This document shows positions 52,797 to 60,936 of a stretch of 64,000 nt of DNA, in pieces (the first letter of the stretch is position 1; each line of letters starts with the position of its first letter). Origin of the DNA: Lysobacteraceae bacterium 2PB (GTDB lineage Bacteria; Pseudomonadota; Gammaproteobacteria; Xanthomonadales; Xanthomonadaceae). Below the pieces are notes generated by a model that worked only from the letters and a program-made list of their open reading frames with translations, made no database searches and had not been told where the DNA came from. The translations under genes were made by a program, and so were the position numbers. The DNA lies in contig SCMT01000014.1 of NCBI GenBank assembly GCA_005502915.1, positions 1 to 64,000 on the forward strand, given 5' to 3'.

Positions 52797-54491
52797 TCAG
52801 CAGCCCGGGAACTTGAAGTCCTGGATGCGCGTCTGCCAGCCACCGCTCGGACGATACATGCCGACGAACCAGAAGGTGCAGTCGTCGACCGGGTCGACGG
52901 TCATCTGGTAGTAGTCGCCCCAGCGACCGGAGGTTTCCGCGGCGGCGCCGGCGGCCACGGTGGTCTCGGGCAGCGACATCACGCCCAGCGGGTCGGATGC
53001 GGTGCGGCCGGTGTAGCGCAGCGAAGCGAACACGGTCGGCGTGCTGGTCTTGGTGACGTTGTAGCCCATGCCGATGTTGCCGAACTTGTCCATCGCCGCG
53101 ACACCGATCAAGTGGTGCGTGCTGGTGTCGCCCGGGCTGAAGGTGCCCTCCTGGTGCAGGGCCCAGTTGCCGGTGCCGCTGCGGCGCAGCTCGAACCAGC
53201 GCACGCCGGAATCGACCGGCGTCTTGCGCGTGCGACCCGGATTCTGGTTGGTGGCGAAGGTGCCGACGATCGACTCGTGCGTGCCGAAGTTGCGATAGGT
53301 CAGCTGGTTGAGGACGACCTCGCGGATCGGATCGAGCTTGGAGGTCGAACCGGGCTGCGGCACGGTGGCGAAGGTCGAGTAGTTGATGAACCAGCTGTTG
53401 AACTCGGTGATCGCGACGCGCGGCAGCGTGACGATGCTGCTGTTCGCCGGCGTGTTCCAGTCGATGTTCATTTCGAACAGTTCCAGGAAATCCTGGGTGC
53501 CGTTCGCGCTGGCGCCATCATGGGCCTCGTCGTCGCGATGGCGGACCATCAGCTGCCTGCGGCCGGCCGGCGGCGCGGTGGTGCCGTAGAAGGTCGACGG
53601 GGTGAGGATCTGGAAGCCGTAGCCCGGCAGCGTGGGCACGCTGCTGAAACGCTGGGCCGGGCGCGCGGTGGCGCCGGTCAGCATGCTGGCGCGGTCGAAC
53701 GCATAGACGTCGGCGCCGGCCACGCTGCCTTCGTTGGTCGAGCAGACGTAGGCGTCGTTCCAGATGCCGCAATGCGGGTAATCCGGGAAGGCCTGCGTGG
53801 CGTAGCGGTAGAACCACCAGCCGCCGCTCACCGGATCGGAAGTCTTCGACACGAAGGTGCAGACGCCACCGTCGTCCATGGTCAGGAAGAACCAGCGGCC
53901 GGCCTGGCGATCGAAGTGGACCAGCGGGTCGCCGCGATCGGCGGTGCAGGCATTGCCGGCCGGGGCCAGCGAACCGAAGGTGGTGGGACCGGCGACGAGG
54001 TTGCCGGCCTTGTCGTAGATCTTGAAGTAGGTGCCGCTGCCGCCGCTGTTCACGGCGTAGATGACGTGGTTGGTGCCGACTTCGACGACCGGATCACCCG
54101 GGCTCACGCCGGTGTTCGGATTGTTGATGCTGACGCGGCCGCCGGACACCTTGGCGCGCGCGGCCTTCGGCGCTGCGCGGTCGTAGATCGCCTGCAGCTC
54201 GTTCAGTCGATCGCGTGCGACCGGCTTGTTCTCGGGCGCGTGCGGCAGTTTCGTGCCGATCGGCGTGTACTGGCGGCGATGCGCTTCGCGGATCGCCATG
54301 CCCGGACGCCATTCCTTCGCGCGCGGCAGGTTGCGGATGTCGACGCCGATGCTCTGCGCCGACACCGGGCTGCCGACCTGCGGCCGGATGGTCTTGGCCT
54401 GTGCCGCACCCGGCTGTGCCGCCATCGCGGCGCAGGGCAGCAGGAGCGACAGGACGGCTGCGGCAGCCGTCGGAAAAAACGCTGACTTCAT
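52797..54491 (-). CDS. Large secreted protein of unknown function in the protease island
   Basis: A 564-residue protein with a signal peptide (about 1-25, ends A-M-A-A). The body is rich in beta-strand and aromatic segments with Cys pairs (C-T-A-D-R-G-D-P, P-H-C-G-I-W-N-D-A-Y-V-C-S-T-N) and could be a beta-propeller. A D-P-V-D-D-C-T-F-W motif lies near the C-terminus, and the chain ends in Cys. There is no visible protease motif. Starts at M-K-S-A-F-F-P after AAGGGG. I do not recognise the family beyond similar secreted proteins in relatives. Confidence 0.7.
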   Translation of the reverse strand: MKSAFFPTAAAAVLSLLLPCAAMAAQPGAAQAKTIRPQVGSPVSAQSIGVDIRNLPRAKEWRPGMAIREAHRRQYTPIGTKLPHAPENKPVARDRLNELQAIYDRAAPKAARAKVSGGRVSINNPNTGVSPGDPVVEVGTNHVIYAVNSGGSGTYFKIYDKAGNLVAGPTTFGSLAPAGNACTADRGDPLVHFDRQAGRWFFLTMDDGGVCTFVSKTSDPVSGGWWFYRYATQAFPDYPHCGIWNDAYVCSTNEGSVAGADVYAFDRASMLTGATARPAQRFSSVPTLPGYGFQILTPSTFYGTTAPPAGRRQLMVRHRDDEAHDGASANGTQDFLELFEMNIDWNTPANSSIVTLPRVAITEFNSWFINYSTFATVPQPGSTSKLDPIREVVLNQLTYRNFGTHESIVGTFATNQNPGRTRKTPVDSGVRWFELRRSGTGNWALHQEGTFSPGDTSTHHLIGVAAMDKFGNIGMGYNVTKTSTPTVFASLRYTGRTASDPLGVMSLPETTVAAGAAAETSGRWGDYYQMTVDPVDDCTFWFVGMYRPSGGWQTRIQDFKFPGC

Positions 54492-54898
54492 TCGAAAACC
54501 CCTTGGGATGTCCTGAAATGTTCGTTCCCGGCTTGCGCCGGGCATGTCGTGTCTCGACGCACTCTTCGATGCATCTTCAATCCGGCCGGCAGTGCGCTGC
54601 GCGTGCCTCCCCCGTCGCCTCGCGCCTTCGAAGCGCGGGCCACCTGTCCGGGTCCCCTCCTCGGAACAGGTGATCCAGCGACGCTATCCGTCGTGGCGAT
54701 CGAGCGTCAACACAGGCGCGGCGCGCGCCCGCAAGCGACGTGCCGGTTGGAGACAAGCCTTTGTTCCGATTGGAATCGCCGGGCAAGACGTTGTGCATCG
54801 CAACAAGCGAATGCGCAAAGTCGGCACAGAGCGGAATGGCCGGACATGGCGTCGGGTCGTGTGGACAGACAGGGCCGGACCCGTGCGGTCCGTCGCGC
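54492..54898. other. Intergenic region between the secreted unknown and the M28 gene
   Basis: About 400 bases without a convincing gene on either strand. The sequence is less GC-rich near 54720-54830. I see no clear promoter or terminator, though one of each is expected. Confidence 0.4.
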
Positions 54899-56260
54899 TC
54901 AGCGCCTGCGGGCTGCCTTCGGCGACGCACTGGTCTTCGCCGCTTCGCCGAGGAAGGCCAGGCCCAGCTGGGCGAACTTGGCGCTGTTCTGCGCCGAATT
55001 GCCCATGTTGGCGAGCGTGTCGCCGGTGGTGTGGATCGCGGAGAACATGTTGCCGTCGGCGGTGCCGCCTTCGAAGAAGAAACCGGAGGGATAGCCGGCG
55101 GCAGTCCACGAGGCATGGTCGGAACAGGCGTAGCCGCAGGTGTCCGTGCCGCGCGTGAGGCCGCGCGGCGCGAGGTAGACGTCGAAGAGGTCGGTCAGGA
55201 AGCGCTGCATGTGCGGATCGGAGAAATCGGTGACCAGGCGCATGTCCGGTCCCGAGCCGGACTTGTAGTTGGTCATGTCCAGCTGCAGGGCCGCGACCAC
55301 GTTCACGCCGCTGCGCCTGTAGGCCTGGGCGATGGCGTTCGAACCGCGCAGGCCGACTTCCTCGGCCGCATAGCCCATGAATTTCACCGTGCGCTTCGGC
55401 TTCCAGCCGCTCGCCATCGCGATGCGCAGCACTTCCGTGAGCGTGGCGATGCCGGAAGCGTCGTCGTCGGCGCCTGGGGCGCGCTGGCTCGTGCTGCCGC
55501 CACCGCTGACGTTGATCGAATCCAGGTGCGCGCCGAGCACCACCACTTCGTTCGGCAGTTCGTTGCCGCGGATGGTCAGGATCACCGACGGCTGCGTCGA
55601 ACAGTTGCCGCAGGACAACAACTCGGAGGTGACGTCGCTGCGCCCCGCGGCGAGGCCCATCCAGGTGCCCTGCAGCCACAGCGCGGCATCGCGGCCGTAG
55701 CTGCTGGCGTAGTAGCGGTTCTGGTAGGTCTGCAGGTGGCTGATGGTGTTGTGGAGGTTGGTGTGCTGCACCTGGTCGAGCCAGGGCGAGACCGTGGCCT
55801 GGCTGTCGATGCTGTACTCGACCATCATCGCCGGACTCTTGCGCGACAGCGGCGGGCGCGAGCGCTCGTTGCGCAGGAAGGCTTCGGCCTGGGCCCGGGT
55901 GGAGAAGGCGAAGTACCCGCCGCAGCGGCGCTCGCGCTGGTGGATGCGTTCGGTGATCCGGCTGAGCTGGTGTGCGCGGATCTCGGCCAGCACGAGGCGG
56001 TTGCCCTGCCGGTCCATCTTCGGCGTCGCGCTGCGCACCAGGTCGGGCATGTGCGCATGCGAAGCCCGCGACATGACGATGTAGACCCGCGCCAGAGGAT
56101 CGTGCTCCAGCTGCAGCGAGGCCAGGGCATCGGATGCATGCATGCGCGCGTGGGCCGCGATGGCCGGGTCATCGGTCCGATCGGTCGCGAACGCGGATGC
56201 GGAGGCGAGTCCCAGCACGACAGCGGACACGAAGACGACGGCGATGTTCGGCATGGGCAT
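54899..56260 (-). CDS. Secreted M28 family aminopeptidase (short form)
   Basis: A 453-residue zinc aminopeptidase of the bacterial leucine-aminopeptidase type. Signal peptide about 1-26, propeptide to about 160, then the catalytic domain with di-zinc ligands H245 (G-A-H-L-D-S), D265 (P-G-A-D-D-D-A-S-G), E301 (E300 as base in A-A-E-E-V-G-L), D328 and H410. The domain ends at the E-A-A-K-T-S segment and then stops in a basic tail. The paralogue at 63156 continues into PKD and P domains at this same point. An upstream in-frame start at 56293 is possible. Confidence 0.92.
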   Translation of the reverse strand: MPMPNIAVVFVSAVVLGLASASAFATDRTDDPAIAAHARMHASDALASLQLEHDPLARVYIVMSRASHAHMPDLVRSATPKMDRQGNRLVLAEIRAHQLSRITERIHQRERRCGGYFAFSTRAQAEAFLRNERSRPPLSRKSPAMMVEYSIDSQATVSPWLDQVQHTNLHNTISHLQTYQNRYYASSYGRDAALWLQGTWMGLAAGRSDVTSELLSCGNCSTQPSVILTIRGNELPNEVVVLGAHLDSINVSGGGSTSQRAPGADDDASGIATLTEVLRIAMASGWKPKRTVKFMGYAAEEVGLRGSNAIAQAYRRSGVNVVAALQLDMTNYKSGSGPDMRLVTDFSDPHMQRFLTDLFDVYLAPRGLTRGTDTCGYACSDHASWTAAGYPSGFFFEGGTADGNMFSAIHTTGDTLANMGNSAQNSAKFAQLGLAFLGEAAKTSASPKAARRR

Positions 56261-56373
56261 GGCGGTGGATCCTGCGACGTACGCGCGGATCATACCGCCG
56301 GTCCCGGCCTGCCGCCCGTGCCATTCAAGGTGGCCGTGCCCTGCCCTGCAGCGAGCACGGGCTGCCAGACGAA

Positions 56374-56401
56374 GACGCCTCCCGCCGGAGCGGGAGGCGT
56401 C
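56374..56401 (-). terminator. Intrinsic terminator of the first P-domain subtilase
   Basis: Stem GACGCCTCCCGC with GCGGGAGGCGTC (56374-56385 and 56390-56401), 4-base loop, followed on the minus strand by TTCGTCT. The T run is weak but the stem is long. Confidence 0.7.
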
Positions 56402-56432
56402 GGGTCGGCCTGCGCAAGTCAGACCGGTTGGA

Positions 56433-58226
56433 TCAGAAGGTGATGCTCCAGCTGTCGATGCGGCCGGTGTCGAGGGTGGCCGCATCACGGACACGGAGAT
56501 TCCACGTACCGTTCAATGCCTCGCCCGACAGGTTCACGTTGAACGTCTGGTTGACGTTGTCCGCGCTGCCGCCCGAACGGTTCAGCAGGTTGTACACCGA
56601 GCCATCCGGCGCCACGAGATCGACCACGAGGTCGCCACGATAGGTGTGGACGATGTTGACCGCGACCGGCGTGCTGGCCTGGCCGTTGCCCGTGCGACCG
56701 CTCACCGCGATCGGGCTGCTGACCGTGCTGTTGTCGTTGATCGCGTAATCGGTGCCGTTGCTGTAGGTCTGCACGCCGCCGCCACCCGAACCGGTGCCGG
56801 TGAAGTTCTGGCCCGTGACGTTGGCGCTGCTCACCGTGACGCTGCGGCTGGTCGGCGAGAAGGTGTAGCCGCTCAGCGACGGGGTCAGCGTGTACGTGCC
56901 GTTCGACAGGCCGCTCAGCGTGTAGGCGCCGCTGCTGTTGGTCGTGGCGGTCACCGCGCCTGCGCTGACGGTCACGCCGGAGATGCCGGCCCCCGCGCTG
57001 GTGGTCACCGAGCCGGAGATCGTGTAGGTCGGCGTGCTGGGGCCGAACAGCGAGTACAGCAGGCGGTTCGGCGAACCGGTGCCCGGGTTGGTCACCACGT
57101 TCGGCGTCGCATTGCTGATGATCGCCTGCGTCACCTGCGCCGGGGTCGCCGACGGGTTGTTGGCGAGGTAGAGCGCGGCCACGCCGGCCACGTGCGGCGA
57201 CGCCATCGAGGTGCCGCTGATGGTGTTGGTCGCGGTGGTGCCGGTATGCCAGGCCGAGGTGATCGACGAACCCGGGGCGTAGATGTCGAGGCACGAGCCA
57301 TAGCTGGAGAACGACGAACGCGCGTCGGTGTTCGTGGTCGAACCGGTGGTGATCGCCGAAGGGGCGCGCGCCGGCGAGTAGTTGCAGGCGTTGTCGTTGC
57401 TGTTGCCCGCGGCCACGACGACGGTGACGCCGGCGTTGGTCATGCGCGCGACGGCATCGTCGGTCGCCTGCGAGGCGCCGCCGCCGAGGCTCATGTTCGC
57501 CACGGCCGGCTTGACGTGGTTGTTGGCGACCCAGTCCATGCCCGCGATGACGCCGGAGTTGGTGCCCGAGCCGTTGCAGCCCAGCACGCGGACCGGATGG
57601 ATGGTCACGCCCTTGGCCACGCCGTGCGTGGTGCCGCCGACGGTGCCGGCGACGTGCGTGCCGTGGCCGTTGCAGTCGTTGGCGTTGCCGCCGCTGGTCA
57701 CGGCGTCGAAGCCGTTGCCCATGCGACCGGTGAACTGGGTGTGGGTCAGCAGCACGCCGGTGTCGATGATGTAGGCATGCACGCCCGACGCGGTGGTGTC
57801 GTACGTGTAGCTGTTGTTGAGCGGGAGGTTGCGCTGGTCGATGCGATCCAGACCCCAGGTGGCCGGGCTCTGGGTGGCGTTGATCGAGACGATGCCGTCT
57901 TCTTCGACGTAGGCGACACGCGGGTCTGCGATCAGGCGGGCCAGCGCCTTGTCGTCGGCGCGCGCCACGAAGCCGCGGAGGACGTTGTCGTAGCTGCGCA
58001 CGAGCTTGGCACGATGCCTGGCCGCCATGTCCCTGGCGACGACGGACACGCGGGACAGGTTGCTGCGCTCGCTGGCGAGGCTGGCGGCGTTGTCCTTCAG
58101 CACGACGATGTACTGCCCCTGGACCGGGTTCTTGGCGGCACGCAGCTCGCCGGCGAACGCGGGAAGCGCCGCGCACGACAGGGTCGCGACGACGGCAAGC
58201 GAAAGCACGGAATTTCTGTAATTCAC
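56433..58226 (-). CDS. Secreted S8 subtilase with carboxypeptidase-regulatory-like and P domains
   Basis: A 597-residue preproprotease. Signal peptide about 1-25, I9 propeptide about 35-112, then a proteinase K-type catalytic domain with D155 (I-I-D-T-G), H188 (G-H-G-T-H-V-A-G) and S340 (G-T-S-M-A-S-P-H). A carboxypeptidase-regulatory-like repeat (about 400-477; T-N-S-S-G-A-Y-T-L-S-G-L) and a C-terminal P domain (about 485-597, ending D-S-W-S-I-T-F) follow. GTG start, supported by AAGGAGCG seven bases upstream. It is a paralogue of the next gene, which lacks the regulatory repeat. Confidence 0.94.
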   Translation of the reverse strand: MNYRNSVLSLAVVATLSCAALPAFAGELRAAKNPVQGQYIVVLKDNAASLASERSNLSRVSVVARDMAARHRAKLVRSYDNVLRGFVARADDKALARLIADPRVAYVEEDGIVSINATQSPATWGLDRIDQRNLPLNNSYTYDTTASGVHAYIIDTGVLLTHTQFTGRMGNGFDAVTSGGNANDCNGHGTHVAGTVGGTTHGVAKGVTIHPVRVLGCNGSGTNSGVIAGMDWVANNHVKPAVANMSLGGGASQATDDAVARMTNAGVTVVVAAGNSNDNACNYSPARAPSAITTGSTTNTDARSSFSSYGSCLDIYAPGSSITSAWHTGTTATNTISGTSMASPHVAGVAALYLANNPSATPAQVTQAIISNATPNVVTNPGTGSPNRLLYSLFGPSTPTYTISGSVTTSAGAGISGVTVSAGAVTATTNSSGAYTLSGLSNGTYTLTPSLSGYTFSPTSRSVTVSSANVTGQNFTGTGSGGGGVQTYSNGTDYAINDNSTVSSPIAVSGRTGNGQASTPVAVNIVHTYRGDLVVDLVAPDGSVYNLLNRSGGSADNVNQTFNVNLSGEALNGTWNLRVRDAATLDTGRIDSWSITF

Positions 58227-58744
58227 GATCGCTCCTTCATATCGTTATGGTTGGGTACGTCCGGGCCCGTGTGCGAAGACGGCGACACGGGCGGCGCGGT
58301 CGCGCCGGGACGTGGAGTCCGCGATGACGGAGCGCTGAAGAATTCCCCCTTGAATGCAGGCGCTCCGTGCCTGCGACCGCAGGACCAACGTAGTCCAGTT
58401 CGACGAGCGAATCAAGGTCGTGCATCCTGCAGACCGCGTTCGATTTTCGACAACACGGCATCGTCCGGTTCCGCACGATTCGGACGAGCGTGCGCGATCG
58501 CGGCGCGAAAAGGATGACTGGGCACGCACTTTGCGCCGACCGCATCGCGGATCGCGTCCGCAGCGCTCGAGCGCGTGCACGCCACCGCGAAGGATATCTT
58601 CAACGCAGGCGTCGACCGTACGTCGGAAAGAACGCATCCGGTCGCATGACCGGCGCAGAAAGACGATGCCCCGGCGCGGGCCGGGGCATCGTGACAGGCA
58701 TCATCCGCCGAAGCGGATCATCGCGATCGTGCAGCGTCGCGATC
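58227..58744. other. Intergenic region between the two proteinase K-type genes
   Basis: About 520 bases with the terminator of the upstream gene near 58656-58690 and the leader of the downstream gene. An open frame on each strand here is an artefact of composition. No clear promoter seen. Confidence 0.45.
58656..58690 (-). terminator. Intrinsic terminator of the second P-domain subtilase
   Basis: Stem GATGCCCCGG/CCGGGGCATC (58681-58690 with 58665-58674), followed on the minus strand by GTCTTTCT. Confidence 0.8.
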
Positions 58745-60292
58745 TCAGAACGTGACGCTCCAGCTGTTGATGTAGCCGGTGTCGGCGGTGTAGTTGTCGT
58801 TGACGCGCAGGCGCCACGTGCCGTTCAGGGCTTCGCTGGACAGGTTGACCGTGTAGGTCTGGACGATGTTGTCGGCGCTGCCGCCCGAGCGGTTGTGCAG
58901 GGTGTAGACCGAGCCGTCCGGTGCCACGAGGTCGACCTTCAGGTCACCGATGTAGGTGTGCACGATGTTCACGGCGACCGGGGTGGTCGACGAGCCGAAG
59001 CCGGTGCGGCCGGACACGGTGATCGGGCTTTCCACGGTGGCGTTGTCGCGGATCTGGTAGTCGGCGGTGTTGCTGTAGGTCTGGCCGGCGGGAGGCGGCG
59101 TGGTGCCGCCGAACAGCGAGTAGAGCAGGCGGTTCGGCGAGCCCGTCTGGGCACCGGTCACCTTGTTCGGGGTCGACGCGTTGATGATCGCCGAGGTCAC
59201 CTGCGCCGGGGTCGCCGACGGGTTGCTGGCGAGGTACAGCGCGGCCACGCCGGCCACGTGCGGCGACGCCATCGAGGTGCCGCTGATGGTGTTGGTCGCG
59301 GTGCTGCTGGTGTACCAGGCCGAGGTGATCGACGAACCCGGGGCGAAGATGTCCAGGCAGGTGCCGTAGTTCGAGAACGACGAACGCGCATCGGTGTTCG
59401 TGGTCGAGCCGACGGTGATCGCCGAAGCCGCGCGGGCCGGCGAGTAGTTGCAGGCGTTCGAATTGTCGTTGCCCGCGGCCACGGCCACGGTCACGCCGGC
59501 GTTGACCATGCGCGCGACGGCATCGTCGGTCGCCTGCGAGGCGCCGCCGCCGAGGCTCATGTTCGCCACGGCCGGCTTGATGTGGTTGTTCGCGACCCAG
59601 TCCATGCCCGCGATGACGCCGGAGTTCGTGCCCGAACCGGTGCAGCCCAGCACGCGGACCGGATGGATGGTCACGCCCTTGGCGATGCCATGGGTGGTGC
59701 CACCGACGGTGCCGGCGACGTGCGTGCCGTGGCCGTTGCAGTCGTTGGCGTTGCCGCCGCTGGTCACGGCGTCGAAGCCGTTGCCCATGCGACCGGTGAA
59801 CTGGCTGTGGTTCAGCAGCACGCCGGTGTCGATGATGTAGGCATGCACGCCCGACGCGGTGGTGTTGTAGGTGTAGCTCTGGTTGAGCGGCAGGTCGCGC
59901 TGGTCGGTGCGATCGATGCCCCAGGTGGCGCCGGTCTGCGTGGCCGAGGTGGTGACGATGCCGTCTTCCTCGACATAGGCGACGCGCGGATCGGCGAGCA
60001 GGCGAGCCAGCGCCTTGTCGTCGGCACGTGCCACGAAGCCGCGGAGGACGCTGTTGTAGCTGCGCACCAGCTTGGCGCGGTGCCTGGTGGCCATGTCCCT
60101 GGCGACGACGGAAACGCGGGACAGGCTGCTGCGCTCGTTGGCGAGGCTGGCGGCGTTGTCCTTCAGCACGACGATGTACTGCCCCTGGACCGGGGTCTGC
60201 GCGGTGCGCAGCTCGCCGGCGGAGGCCGGGAGGGCGGCGCAGACGAGGGTGGCGCCGATCGCGGCGGACAGCATGGAAAGACGGTGGTTCAC
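58745..60292 (-). CDS. Secreted S8 subtilase with P domain
   Basis: A 515-residue paralogue of the preceding gene. Signal peptide about 1-25, I9 propeptide, catalytic domain with D155, H188 and S340 at the same numbers, a short Gly/Pro linker (G-G-T-T-P-P-P-A-G) and a P domain (about 405-515, ending N-S-W-S-V-T-F). GTG start with AAGGAGCG upstream. Long stretches are identical in DNA to the first copy, so recent duplication or gene conversion is likely. Exported; cleaves proteins outside the cell. Confidence 0.94.
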   Translation of the reverse strand: MNHRLSMLSAAIGATLVCAALPASAGELRTAQTPVQGQYIVVLKDNAASLANERSSLSRVSVVARDMATRHRAKLVRSYNSVLRGFVARADDKALARLLADPRVAYVEEDGIVTTSATQTGATWGIDRTDQRDLPLNQSYTYNTTASGVHAYIIDTGVLLNHSQFTGRMGNGFDAVTSGGNANDCNGHGTHVAGTVGGTTHGIAKGVTIHPVRVLGCTGSGTNSGVIAGMDWVANNHIKPAVANMSLGGGASQATDDAVARMVNAGVTVAVAAGNDNSNACNYSPARAASAITVGSTTNTDARSSFSNYGTCLDIFAPGSSITSAWYTSSTATNTISGTSMASPHVAGVAALYLASNPSATPAQVTSAIINASTPNKVTGAQTGSPNRLLYSLFGGTTPPPAGQTYSNTADYQIRDNATVESPITVSGRTGFGSSTTPVAVNIVHTYIGDLKVDLVAPDGSVYTLHNRSGGSADNIVQTYTVNLSSEALNGTWRLRVNDNYTADTGYINSWSVTF

Positions 60293-60545
60293 AAGCGCTC
60301 CTTATCAGGACGTTCTATTGATGTTGTATGGAACCTGCGCAGGCCGCTGGCCTGCGCAACGTGCGCATTGCGGATGAAGGCAGTGCCTTCCCCCAGCGGA
60401 TCGCCATGTGTGCCCCACGCGATGTCCGCATCCGCAAGCGCCGAAGGAACGTAGACCACTCCGGAACTGGAATCAATATCCCGGAAAAAATGGAACGCGT
60501 TGATTTTTTCGCAGTGCACCATGCTGCAAGTCGCTCGATCCGGCT

Positions 60546-60584
60546 GATGCTGCGTCGCAGCATCGATTTGGTTTCAATTGAAAC
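60546..60584. promoter_or_regulatory. Paired perfect palindromes upstream of a subtilase gene
   Basis: GATGCTGCG-T-CGCAGCATC (60546-60564) and GTTTCAATTGAAAC (60571-60584) lie about 250-290 bases before the GTG of the S8 gene at 60292. Such dyads can be binding sites of dimeric regulators; none is identified, and they do not match the Clp/CRP consensus. Confidence 0.4.
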
Positions 60585-60845
60585 AAAGACGGAAAGCACA
60601 CTTTTCGCATCGACCCGCTGCACGCTGGCATCGCGTCCAGCGTCCGCGCGACGCAAATATTCAACGGAACCGGTTCGCAGGCATGTCCGACCATCCGATA
60701 TTTCATGTGCGATGGACGCGATGGCATGAGCGCCGGTGGCACGAGCGACGCCCCGGATGCGCGAACGAATGGACGACGCGTTGCCTGCGACCGTGCCGGG
60801 TGACGTGCATCCGGGCTTCGACCGGCCGGCATGACGAAAACGCAT

Positions 60846-60872
60846 GAAAAAGCCTCGGCTTTCGCCGAGGCT
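60846..60872 (-). terminator. Intrinsic terminator of the third subtilase
   Basis: Stem AGCCTCGGC/GCCGAGGCT (60864-60872 and 60851-60859), GAAA loop, followed on the minus strand by TTTTTC. A strong terminator 65 bases after the stop. Confidence 0.9.
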
Positions 60873-60936
60873 CCGGGCATGGACGGTCGCGCGCGACCGG
60901 GGATCGCCGGTCGCGGCGTGCAGCCTCCCGCAAGGA

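Larger units (their letters stand above)
60293..60936. other. Intergenic region with two tight palindromes
   Basis: About 640 bases, partly AT-richer than the rest of the window. It holds the terminator of the third subtilase and, near 60546-60584, two adjacent perfect palindromes described separately. No gene is supported. Confidence 0.5.

Noticed and set aside
56142-58517. Long plus-strand frame opposite the P-domain subtilase
   Set aside because: Antisense artefact in GC-rich DNA; a similar false frame lies opposite each subtilase.
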